From positions 1-42,530 of the forward strand of contig NZ_RKMH01000023.1 in NCBI RefSeq assembly GCF_003797185.1: a stretch of 42,530 nt of DNA, read 5' to 3'. This document shows positions 34,724 through 41,424 of the stretch, in pieces. Below the pieces are notes generated by a model that ran no database searches, was not told the DNA's origin, and worked only from the letters and a program-made list of their open reading frames with translations. The position numbers and the translations under genes were made by a program. Every line of letters starts with the position of its first letter. Positions within the stretch are counted from its first letter, which is position 1. The DNA is from Gordonia oryzae. GTDB taxonomy: Bacteria; Actinomycetota; Actinomycetes; Mycobacteriales; Mycobacteriaceae.

Positions 34724-35464
34724 GTGAGTACGTCACCGTCGTCGCGCGCGCCGCGATCCCTCATGCGCCTGCCACGACCCCTGATCGGGCCCCGTCGAGC
34801 CCGCGGTCCGATGGCCACACGCGTATCCGGTGCGCTCCTGGCAGCCATCGCGCTCGGCTCGGTACTCACCGCCTGTTCGTCGTCCACACCGTCGTCGGCG
34901 CCCGGCACCTCGTCGTTCCCGACCTCGGTCGCGGTGTCGGTCCCACCCGGCGCTCCGGGCAGGACGGCGCCGGGCACCTCACTGCGCTTCGGCGATTCGG
35001 CGGTGCTGCCCGCCGACGCGTTCCGCCCGTCGGGCCCGACCGCGATGTACACGGTCACCGGCATCACACCCGGTGAGGGAGTTCCCGATTCGGCGACGCA
35101 GGGCGGCGCGGCATTCTTCGTCTATGTGACGGTGACGTCGCTGGCCGCACATCGGTCTGCCGCGCCGACCGTTGTCGGGCTCGCAGGCAGCGTGGACGGC
35201 CGGACTCCGGCACTGACGCTTCCACCGCCGGTGGCCCTCAAGGCGTGCGGCAATCCGTCGCCCCCGGAGCAGATGAAGCGCGGCGACTCCTACGCCACCT
35301 GTCTGGTGGCCTACGCCGACGCCGGGCAGAAACTCACCAGCGTGATCTATTGGGCCGAGACGAGCACGGCCGTCGGATTCGACTTCAAGGCATCGCCGGT
35401 CGTGTGGGGCACGCCAAACCCGACATCGTCGGCCGCCACGACCTCGACCACCGCAGCGGGCTGA
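34724..35464 (+). CDS. Putative lipoprotein with Thr/Ser-rich ends
   Basis: 246 aa from the GTG at 34724. A basic leader then VSGALLAAIALGSVLTAC, whose lipobox LTAC gives the lipidated Cys51 (Cys22 if the ATG at 34811 is the true start). The mature part has a Ser/Pro linker, then a beta-sandwich-like domain: RTAPGTSLRFGDSAVLPAD, AMYTVTGITPGEGVPDS, FFVYVTVTSL, and a cysteine pair (KACGNPSPPEQMK / YATCLVAYAD). The layout resembles DUF4352-like exported domains. The tail is Thr/Ser-rich. No partner evident; convergent with the SDR gene (7 bp between stops). Confidence 0.72.
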   Translation: MSTSPSSRAPRSLMRLPRPLIGPRRARGPMATRVSGALLAAIALGSVLTACSSSTPSSAPGTSSFPTSVAVSVPPGAPGRTAPGTSLRFGDSAVLPADAFRPSGPTAMYTVTGITPGEGVPDSATQGGAAFFVYVTVTSLAAHRSAAPTVVGLAGSVDGRTPALTLPPPVALKACGNPSPPEQMKRGDSYATCLVAYADAGQKLTSVIYWAETSTAVGFDFKASPVVWGTPNPTSSAATTSTTAAG

Positions 35465-35471
35465 GACCGGA

Positions 35472-36215
35472 TCAGATCAGTCGACGCGTGATCGATGCCG
35501 GGAGTAGTCGTAAGGCGGCGGCGATCGGCACCCACGGCCACGCGGGCACCGGCGCCGAGGCCTTCTCGTCCTCGATGGCGGCCACCATGGCACGGACACC
35601 GGTGTCGGTGTCGGTCATGAGTGAGGTCGTGACGCCGCGATTGATGTCGGTCTCGATGTAGCCGGGCAGCACGATCGACACCGTGATCGGCGAATGCGCG
35701 AACTCGGCCTGCAACCCCTGCCCGATAGAGGTCAACCCTGCCTTCGACGCCGAATATGCGGTCTGCGCCTTGGGTAACCCGCGGACGGCGCTCATCGAGC
35801 TGATCAGTACGAGGTGCCCGTGCTCCTGAGCACGGAAGATCTCTAGTGCCGCCTCGATCTGGGCGAGCGCCCCGATGAGATTGGTCTGCATGGTCTCGAT
35901 GTTGGCGTGCATCTTGCCGGTGCCCAGCGGGGCACCCTTACCGAGCCCGGCGTTGACGATGACGCGATCGAGTCCGCCGAGCTCGTCGCGCAGAGCCTCG
36001 AACACGACGGGAACGGCGTTGACGTCGGTCACGTCGAGGGCCGCGGTCGCGATCGTGCCCGCGTGGGGCCGCAGCTCGGCGGCGAGGGTATCGAGGCGGT
36101 CAACGCGTCGTGCGGCCAGTGCCAGAGAGCGGCCCATGCCGGCGAATTCGCGGGCCATGCCCTCGCCGAGTCCCGAGCTCGCGCCGGTGATCAGGATCTT
36201 GTCGCGGTGCGTCAC
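35472..36215 (-). CDS. Short-chain dehydrogenase/reductase
   Basis: 247 aa from the GTG at 36215 (a TTG 9 bases earlier is possible). NADP-binding KILITGASSGLGEGMAREF, then VIVNAGLGKGAPLG, catalytic Ser in LVLISSMSAVRGLP, and YSASK with catalytic Tyr and Lys. The C-terminal ~40 residues include a hydrophobic WPWVPIAAALRLLP, suggesting membrane association. By position it matches the SDR beside pgi in M. tuberculosis (Rv0945). Substrate unknown. The PrmC-like gene ends 26 bp upstream on the same strand, so the two and the glycosylase may form one transcript. Confidence 0.9.
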   Translation of the reverse strand: MTHRDKILITGASSGLGEGMAREFAGMGRSLALAARRVDRLDTLAAELRPHAGTIATAALDVTDVNAVPVVFEALRDELGGLDRVIVNAGLGKGAPLGTGKMHANIETMQTNLIGALAQIEAALEIFRAQEHGHLVLISSMSAVRGLPKAQTAYSASKAGLTSIGQGLQAEFAHSPITVSIVLPGYIETDINRGVTTSLMTDTDTGVRAMVAAIEDEKASAPVPAWPWVPIAAALRLLPASITRRLI

Positions 36216-36241
36216 GTCCGTCAACGTACCCGAGGGTCAGA

Positions 36242-37039
36242 TCAACCGGGCATCGTCAGCGCCAGCACCACGGTGCGGGAGTCGTCGGTGGCAAAGGTGA
36301 CGGGGCGGGCGAAAACCGCCGTTCGACAACGTTCGGCGGGGTCGGTGACCAGGCGCGCCTGCTCCTCGTTCATCTCGATCGCCAGCACACCGCCGGCGGC
36401 CAGCCATCCGGGCGCTTGCGCGATGAGGGTGCGGATGTGGTCGAGTCCGTCAGCGCCGGCCAGTAGTGCCCGGCGGGGTTCGTGGTCGGCGGCCTCGTGT
36501 GGCAACAGCGCGAGCGCCGCGTCCGGTACGTACGGCGGGACGGCCGCGATCACGTCCACCCGTCCGCGCAGCGCTGCGGGCAGTCCGGCCAGACCCGAGC
36601 CGCGCAACACCCCGGCATCGGCTCCGAGGTTGCGGCGCGCGCATCGCAGTGCGACGTCGTCGATGTCGGTGGCGTACACCCGTGCGGTCGGCACCCAGGT
36701 GCTGATGGTGGCCGCCAGTGGTGCTGCGCCGCAATAGGGTTCGACCATCACCGGACACTGCCGGGACGCGGCGACGCCGACGGCGACGGCGGCGAGCAGT
36801 TCTGAGCGTCGGCGCGGCACGAAGACCCCGGGCCCGACCGCCAGGCGGCGGCCCGCGAACTCCACCCAGCCGACGAGATGCTCGATCGGTTCACCGGCCA
36901 CCCGGCGTGCCACGAGCCGGTTCAGATCCGCGTCGTCGGCGGCAGCTTCGCGCAGGATCGTCGCCTCCTCCTCGGCGAACACGCACCCGGCCGCCCGCAG
37001 TTGTGCGACCACACCGTCTTCGGACAGTTCTTGCCTCAC
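36242..37039 (-). CDS. PrmC/HemK-related methyltransferase
   Basis: 265 aa from a GTG at 37039. N-terminal helical part (RQELSEDGVVAQLRAAGCVF, ARRVAGEPIEHLVGWVEFAG) and GVFVPRRRSELL, as in glutamine methyltransferases. The SAM site is VEPYCGAAPLAATIS, a variant of the usual DLGCGSG, and the substrate-gripping NPPY is replaced by AVPPYVP. This is the PrmC-related subgroup (TIGR03704 type) of actinomycetes, whose target is not established. Its first bases overlap the glycosylase stop codon (GTGA), showing coupled translation. Confidence 0.85.
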   Translation of the reverse strand: MRQELSEDGVVAQLRAAGCVFAEEEATILREAAADDADLNRLVARRVAGEPIEHLVGWVEFAGRRLAVGPGVFVPRRRSELLAAVAVGVAASRQCPVMVEPYCGAAPLAATISTWVPTARVYATDIDDVALRCARRNLGADAGVLRGSGLAGLPAALRGRVDVIAAVPPYVPDAALALLPHEAADHEPRRALLAGADGLDHIRTLIAQAPGWLAAGGVLAIEMNEEQARLVTDPAERCRTAVFARPVTFATDDSRTVVLALTMPG

Positions 37040-37935
37040 TTGAGGAGTCGCGACATCCGGCGGTCGGCGAGGACCTTGCCACCCGTCTGGCAGGTCGGGC
37101 AGTACTGAAAGGATCGGTCGCTGAAGGCGACCTCACCGATCGTGTCCCCACACACCGGGCACGGCAGACCGGTACGGGCGTGCACCTTGAGTCCGGTCCG
37201 CTTCTCCGACTTCAGCTTTGCCACACCCTGGCCCTCGAGACGCCCGATCGCGTCGGTCAGCACGTCGCGCATCGCCTCGTAGAGGGTGTCGATCTGTTCA
37301 CCGGTCAGGGTTTTTGCCGTGGCGAACGGTGAGAGCTTCGCGGTGTGCAGGATCTCATCGGAGTAGGCGTTACCGATCCCGGCGAGCACCCGCTGATCGG
37401 TGAGCACATTCTTGATGCGCGCACCGGTGCCTGCGAGGATCTCGGCGAACTCGTCGCGATCGAGCGCGAGGACGTCGGGCCCCAATGTCGCGATGCGCTC
37501 GACCTCGGTGAGGTCGCGGACTATCCACACCGCCAACCGCTTCTGCGTTCCGGCCTCCGTCACGTCGAAGCCCTCGCCACCGGTGGCGCTGGGAATCCCG
37601 CAGTGCACTCGAAGCGCGATCGGGCTCTTGCCGCCGGGTCGTAGGGGTGTGGGTGAGAGGTCCTCGCTCCATCGCAGCCAGCCCGCCCGGGACAGGTGGA
37701 TGACCAGGTTGATGACCGGTTCGGGATCGGCCTGGGGACCTGGGATGGTGCGGATGATCAGGTATTTGCCGACTCTGCCGACGGACTCGACGAGCCGCCC
37801 CGTCAGGGCCGTGTACGGGGGGTCTGCGGTTTTCAGCACCGACAACGATGCGATGTCCAGCCGCCGGATCGGGAGTCCGGCGGTACGTCCGTCCACGAAA
37901 TCGGCGATCGCGGCAACCTCGGGCAGTTCGGGCAT
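37036..37935 (-). CDS. Fpg/Nei family DNA glycosylase-like protein
   Basis: 299 aa from the ATG at 37935. MPELPEV gives the catalytic Pro2 and Glu3; VGRVGKYLII gives the conserved Lys57. VLAGIGNAYSDEILHTAKLS is the helix-two-turn-helix. The zinc finger CPVCG...CPTCQTGG lacks the Arg that normally follows the last Cys-x and touches the lesion phosphate, so its specificity may differ from true Fpg. By position and form it matches the Rv0944-type protein of M. tuberculosis. Role: probably base-excision repair of oxidised bases. It overlaps the downstream PrmC-like gene by 4 bp. Confidence 0.9.
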   Translation of the reverse strand: MPELPEVAAIADFVDGRTAGLPIRRLDIASLSVLKTADPPYTALTGRLVESVGRVGKYLIIRTIPGPQADPEPVINLVIHLSRAGWLRWSEDLSPTPLRPGGKSPIALRVHCGIPSATGGEGFDVTEAGTQKRLAVWIVRDLTEVERIATLGPDVLALDRDEFAEILAGTGARIKNVLTDQRVLAGIGNAYSDEILHTAKLSPFATAKTLTGEQIDTLYEAMRDVLTDAIGRLEGQGVAKLKSEKRTGLKVHARTGLPCPVCGDTIGEVAFSDRSFQYCPTCQTGGKVLADRRMSRLLK

Positions 37936-37960
37936 GACACCAGTGTGCTCTAGTGAACAG

Positions 37961-38704
37961 ATGAGTTCCGGTCTTTCCGACGCCGAGCTGGCCACACGCG
38001 TCGCGGTCGGGGCCGGGGAGATCCTGCTGGGGGTGCGCTCTGGCGACCTATTGGGTGGGCGGTTGCTGGGCGATGCCGGTGACGCGCTTGCCCAGGCGTG
38101 GATCGGCACCGTCCTGCGCACGCACCGGCCGCGGGACGCGGTGTTGAGCGAGGAGGCCCCCGACGTCGGCGACCGCGCTGTGGCACAGCGGGTCTGGATC
38201 ATCGATCCGCTTGACGGCACCAGCGAGTTCGCCGCGGGCAGCGACCAGTGGGCAGTGCACGTCGCACTCACAGAGGACGGCGCAGTTACCGACGCCGCCG
38301 TCGCCTTGCCGGCGATGGGTGAAGTCTTTCGCACCGACACCGTCGACGCCGCGCCCGCCAACGCGTCGGGCCGTATCGCAACCTCCCGGTGGGGCACGAG
38401 TTACGAGGTGGCCGCGGTGGCGCGGCGGCTCGGGCTACGCCCGGTGCCGATCGGTTCGGCGGGCGCCAAAGCGATGGCGGTGGTGCGCGGTGACGCCGAC
38501 GCCTACGTCCATTCCGGAGGGCAGTACGAGTGGGACAACGCGGCACCGGTCGGTGTGGCGCTCGCCGCGGGGCTGCACTGCAGCCGACTCGACGGCACGC
38601 CGATCGTGTACAACCAGCCGCAGCCGTACATGCCCGACTTTGTGATCTGCCGGCCCGAACTCGCCGCGGACATCCTCGATGTGGTCGGCGAGGTGTGGTG
38701 GTGA
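37961..38704 (+). CDS. cysQ: 3'(2'),5'-bisphosphate nucleotidase / inositol monophosphatase family (CysQ-like)
   Basis: 247 aa from the ATG at 37961. Metal-binding motifs of the IMPase superfamily: LSEEAPDVGDR (Glu-Glu), VWIIDPLDGTSEFAAGSDQW (DPLDGT) and the C-terminal QYEWDNAAPVGVALAAG. GSAGAKAMAVVRGDADAYVH precedes it. The GTSEF and QYEWDNAAP wording is typical of actinobacterial CysQ, which removes 3'-phosphoadenosine 5'-phosphate during sulfate assimilation and can also act on inositol or fructose phosphates. Divergent from the glycosylase gene (25 bp between starts) and convergent with cobF (1 bp between stops). Confidence 0.9.
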   Translation: MSSGLSDAELATRVAVGAGEILLGVRSGDLLGGRLLGDAGDALAQAWIGTVLRTHRPRDAVLSEEAPDVGDRAVAQRVWIIDPLDGTSEFAAGSDQWAVHVALTEDGAVTDAAVALPAMGEVFRTDTVDAAPANASGRIATSRWGTSYEVAAVARRLGLRPVPIGSAGAKAMAVVRGDADAYVHSGGQYEWDNAAPVGVALAAGLHCSRLDGTPIVYNQPQPYMPDFVICRPELAADILDVVGEVWW

Positions 38705-38705
38705 C

Positions 38706-39488
38706 CTATCCGGGCGCGTCCCCCGGCGCCTGTCGCGCCGTGCGGAGCAGATAGATGTCCATGATCCAGCCGATGCGGGCGCGGGCGGCCGCACGCGCCT
38801 CGACGATCTCGTCGGTGACGTCGCCGACCCGGCCGCTGATGAGGATCTCGTCTGGCGTCCCCAGATAGGCGCCCCACCAGATCTCGTCGTCGGCGGCGGC
38901 GGTGTGGCGGAAGCTGAGATCGGCGTCGAGCATGACGATCTGATTGGCGTCGGCGCCCGTCGGGGTCTCGGCGAGGCGACGCCCAGTGGTGATGTGGATC
39001 GGTCCGCCCACCCGGTTGGCAACGATCCCGTGTGCGGCGGTGAGCGCCGACGCGCTGGTGACGCCGGGGATCACCTCCACCGACACCGCCATGTCGTCGC
39101 GCGCGGCGAGGTCGTCGACGATGCGCAGCGTGGAGTCATAGAGTGCTGGGTCGCCCCAGACGAGGAATGCCGCCACCCCGCCGTCGGGGACGTCGGCAAG
39201 GATCGCCCGGGCGAGGAGTTCCGCACGGGCGGCGTGCCAGCGGCGGACCTCGGCGCCGTAATCGGCGGGACATCTGTCGCGGGGCGGATCGGGAATCCCA
39301 ACGAGCGAATAACCCTGCGGTGCATGGTGTTCGAGGATATCGCGCCGAGCCTGCAACAGGCCGTCCTTGGCGTCGCCCTTCTCGAGCGCGAGGAAGACGT
39401 CGACGCCGGCCATGGCGTCGATGGCCTGTAGCGTGATCTGTCGTGGATCTCCCGGTCCGATACCGATGACGCGGATGGTGACCTGCAC
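38706..39488 (-). CDS. cobF: Precorrin-6A synthase (deacetylating)
   Basis: 260 aa. SAM-dependent tetrapyrrole methylase fold: IRVIGIGPGDPRQITLQAID at the start, FLVWGDPALYDSTLRIVDDL in the middle, and VEVIPGVTSASALTAAHGI. The insert with RRDILEHHAPQGYSLVGIPD and the end IGWIMDIYLLRTARQAPG are typical of CobF rather than CobI/CobM. It methylates C1 and removes the acetyl of precorrin-5 in the aerobic cobalamin pathway. Other cob genes are not in the window; it follows the SDR gene by 5 bp on the same strand, so it is cotranscribed with it. Confidence 0.93.
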   Translation of the reverse strand: MQVTIRVIGIGPGDPRQITLQAIDAMAGVDVFLALEKGDAKDGLLQARRDILEHHAPQGYSLVGIPDPPRDRCPADYGAEVRRWHAARAELLARAILADVPDGGVAAFLVWGDPALYDSTLRIVDDLAARDDMAVSVEVIPGVTSASALTAAHGIVANRVGGPIHITTGRRLAETPTGADANQIVMLDADLSFRHTAAADDEIWWGAYLGTPDEILISGRVGDVTDEIVEARAAARARIGWIMDIYLLRTARQAPGDAPG

Positions 39489-39493
39489 GGCGC

Positions 39494-40321
39494 TCAGATC
39501 GTCACGCGCGGCAGCCCGTGTTTGCGCGCAGTGACATCGAGGATGATCTGGCGCGGCAACAGCCGACGCAGCGCGAAGACGATGCCCGCGTTGTTTCCCT
39601 TGGCGTAGAACGGTTTCGGATGTTCGGCGAGCGCGGCCTCAACGATGACCCGAGCCATCGTCGGCGAGTCGATTCCGGCGTCCTCGTTGCGACGGGTGGC
39701 GGCGGCAAGAGTCTCGTACTCGGCTGCATACGGCGATCCGTCGGCGATGTGGATGCTGCGCCGCCCCCCGATGCCGGTGGCGATGGTGCCCGGCTCGACG
39801 CTGATCATCCGGATTCCGTAAGGCGCCACCTCTCGTCGGGTCGCCAGCGCGAAGGCCTTGAGCGCCGACTTGGTGGCCGCATAGTTGGAGCGGAACGCAA
39901 CAGGGAAGCTTGACAGCATCGACCCGACCATGATGACCGTGCCGTGGCGCCGTTGCCGCATACCCGGCAGCACCGCCTTGGTCAGGGCGACGGGCCCGAA
40001 CACGTTGACCCGGAACAGATCCTCGATGGCGCTCATAGGGGTGTCCTCGAGCGCGCCGGCTTGGGACTCACCCGCGTTGTTGATGAGAATATCGACGTCG
40101 CCGACCTCCGCGGCGCAGGCGTCCGCCGAGGCGTAGTCGGCATTGTCCAGGCGCACGTAGGTGACACCTGGAATCGGGTTGGCGACCTTGTCGGGATGAC
40201 GGCTGCTGCCGTAGACACGATGCCCGAGGGCCGCCATCTGTCGTGCCACCTCGGCGCCGATTCCGCTGGTCGCGCCGGTGACGAGAACTGTTTGAGATTT
40301 CCGCGAGTCCACGATGCCCAC
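39494..40321 (-). CDS. Short-chain dehydrogenase/reductase
   Basis: 275 aa. NADP-binding TVLVTGATSGIGAEVARQM, then VDILINNAGESQAGALEDTP, catalytic Ser in VIMVGSMLSSFP, and YAATKSALKAF with catalytic Tyr/Lys. The C-terminal basic stretch (FALRRLLPRQIILDVTARKH) is of the kind seen in many mycobacterial SDRs, with a possible membrane contact. Substrate unknown. ATG at 40321. First gene of a two-gene unit with cobF. Confidence 0.9.
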   Translation of the reverse strand: MGIVDSRKSQTVLVTGATSGIGAEVARQMAALGHRVYGSSRHPDKVANPIPGVTYVRLDNADYASADACAAEVGDVDILINNAGESQAGALEDTPMSAIEDLFRVNVFGPVALTKAVLPGMRQRRHGTVIMVGSMLSSFPVAFRSNYAATKSALKAFALATRREVAPYGIRMISVEPGTIATGIGGRRSIHIADGSPYAAEYETLAAATRRNEDAGIDSPTMARVIVEAALAEHPKPFYAKGNNAGIVFALRRLLPRQIILDVTARKHGLPRVTI

Positions 40322-40439
40322 CGTAGCGCAGGCACTCGATGATCAGGTCACCCGTCGACGCGGCGAACGCCGGGCGAATGTGCCGACGCGGTCGGTATAC
40401 CGCGGGCGTTGGCATACTGGTACGGCGCTCGCTCTTTCG

Positions 40440-40535
40440 GTGCGCCTCCGTGGATCTCTTTCAAACACAGCAGGCGCACACCGGCCGGAGGCCGGAAGGG
40501 GTGTCACAGTGCGCCTCCGTGGATCTCTTTCAAAC
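40440..40535. repeat. 27-bp perfect direct repeat, 69 bp apart
   Basis: The same 27-bp sequence, beginning GTGCGCCTCCGTGGATCTCT and ending TTCAAAC, lies at 40440-40466 and 40509-40535. The 69-bp offset is a multiple of three, so both copies share a reading frame. The 42 bp between contain CCGGCCGGAGGCCGG, a small stem, and GGAAGGGG. The second copy contains the likely GTG start of the HTH gene. Confidence 0.9.
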
Positions 40536-40931
40536 CCGCCGACCGGGTTCGACGACCTTTCGCGTACGGCAAACCTGCCGAATCGGACGGCGGAGGGACC
40601 GCCCGTCGAGGCGTCCAACCGTCAGGGCTGTCGCCAACTGCGCAAGCTGACACCCCACGAACTCGAGTCGCTGATCACCGAGTACCAAGACGGAGCGACC
40701 GCTCGTGATCTTGCCGCCAAGTACGGCATCCACCGCATGACCGTGACCAGGCATATCCAGCGCAGCGGACACCAGACCAGACCGGTGCGATCATTCGAGG
40801 GAGATCAACTCCAACAGCTCATTGCCGACTACCGTGCCGGCAACTCGACCAACGCGCTCGGACGCAAGTACGGCGTCGCGGGCAGCACAGTCTCGCGCAC
40901 ACTACGGCAGCACGGAATTGGTCTCCGGTGA
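40509..40931 (+). CDS. Protein with two tandem helix-turn-helix repeats (recombinase/resolvase-C-terminus-like)
   Basis: About 140 aa if it starts at the GTG at 40509 (GGAAGGGG upstream); the exact start is uncertain. The N-terminal ~45 residues (after VRLRGSLSNPPTGFDDL) are low-complexity. Two similar HTH units follow: LTPHELESLITEYQDGATAR with DLAAKYGIHRMTVTRHIQR, and FEGDQLQQLIADYRAGNSTN with ALGRKYGVAGSTVSRTLRQH. Such paired HTHs occur at the C-terminus of serine recombinases and as stand-alone small proteins in actinomycetes. No catalytic serine domain is present upstream, so this is either a stand-alone DNA-binding protein or a recombinase remnant. Confidence 0.6.
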   Translation: MRLRGSLSNPPTGFDDLSRTANLPNRTAEGPPVEASNRQGCRQLRKLTPHELESLITEYQDGATARDLAAKYGIHRMTVTRHIQRSGHQTRPVRSFEGDQLQQLIADYRAGNSTNALGRKYGVAGSTVSRTLRQHGIGLR

Positions 40932-40950
40932 CTATCCACTCCGAGCGCAG

Positions 40951-41424
40951 TTACGAGGTGACCTCCGGCAGCAGATGCCCGAGGTCAATAACGTTGCCCT
41001 GGTCGTCGAGTTCTGCAGTCGACTCTCGAAGATTCGGATCGCGAGCGACAAGCCATCGCGCAACCCGTTCGGAAACAACAAGGCGACTGAGGCGCTGTAA
41101 ACCGAAATCATCCACCAACGGGGTACCCACCACGATCAAACACTCCAACGGGGGAATCACGATCTGGTCGGCATACTCCGACCACGATTCGATCCGGGTT
41201 TCGGTCACCGGCCCGAACCGGAATCCCGTGAAGTCTGTCGCCCGCAGCGCTTCGGCAAGCTCTGCGGTCACCACGTAGGCCTCGATCGCCGTGATGATCT
41301 CCGAGCGCAGCGGGAACTCGAAGCCGAGTTTGACCGAGGTCACTCGTGGTGGGGTCAGACTGTCGTCCCACGTACCACCGTGAAAGTTTGCCGGAACGCC
41401 TGGTCGGAGTTTGTAGTACTTCAC
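40951..41424 (-). CDS. 157-aa protein coupled to the upstream Pro/Gly-rich protein, possible immunity protein
   Basis: 157 aa, acidic. MKYYKLRPGVPANFHGGTWD opens the protein, followed by PLRSEIITAIEAYVVTAELA, FRFGPVTETRIESWSEYAD and LSRLVVSERVARWLVARDPN. The pattern (a short beta start, a conserved-looking EAYVVTAELAEALRAT, and a C-terminal helix preceding a final NVIDLGHLLPE) recalls small immunity or DUF-type partners that follow toxin genes. Its ATG overlaps the upstream stop codon by 4 bp (ATGA), so translation is coupled. No named family can be assigned. Confidence 0.6.
   Translation of the reverse strand: MKYYKLRPGVPANFHGGTWDDSLTPPRVTSVKLGFEFPLRSEIITAIEAYVVTAELAEALRATDFTGFRFGPVTETRIESWSEYADQIVIPPLECLIVVGTPLVDDFGLQRLSRLVVSERVARWLVARDPNLRESTAELDDQGNVIDLGHLLPEVTS

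Noticed and set aside
40440..40535. The 27-bp direct repeat considered as a mini-CRISPR
   Set aside because: Only two copies, in coding frame, with a stem and ribosome-binding-like sequence between them, and no cas genes nearby.
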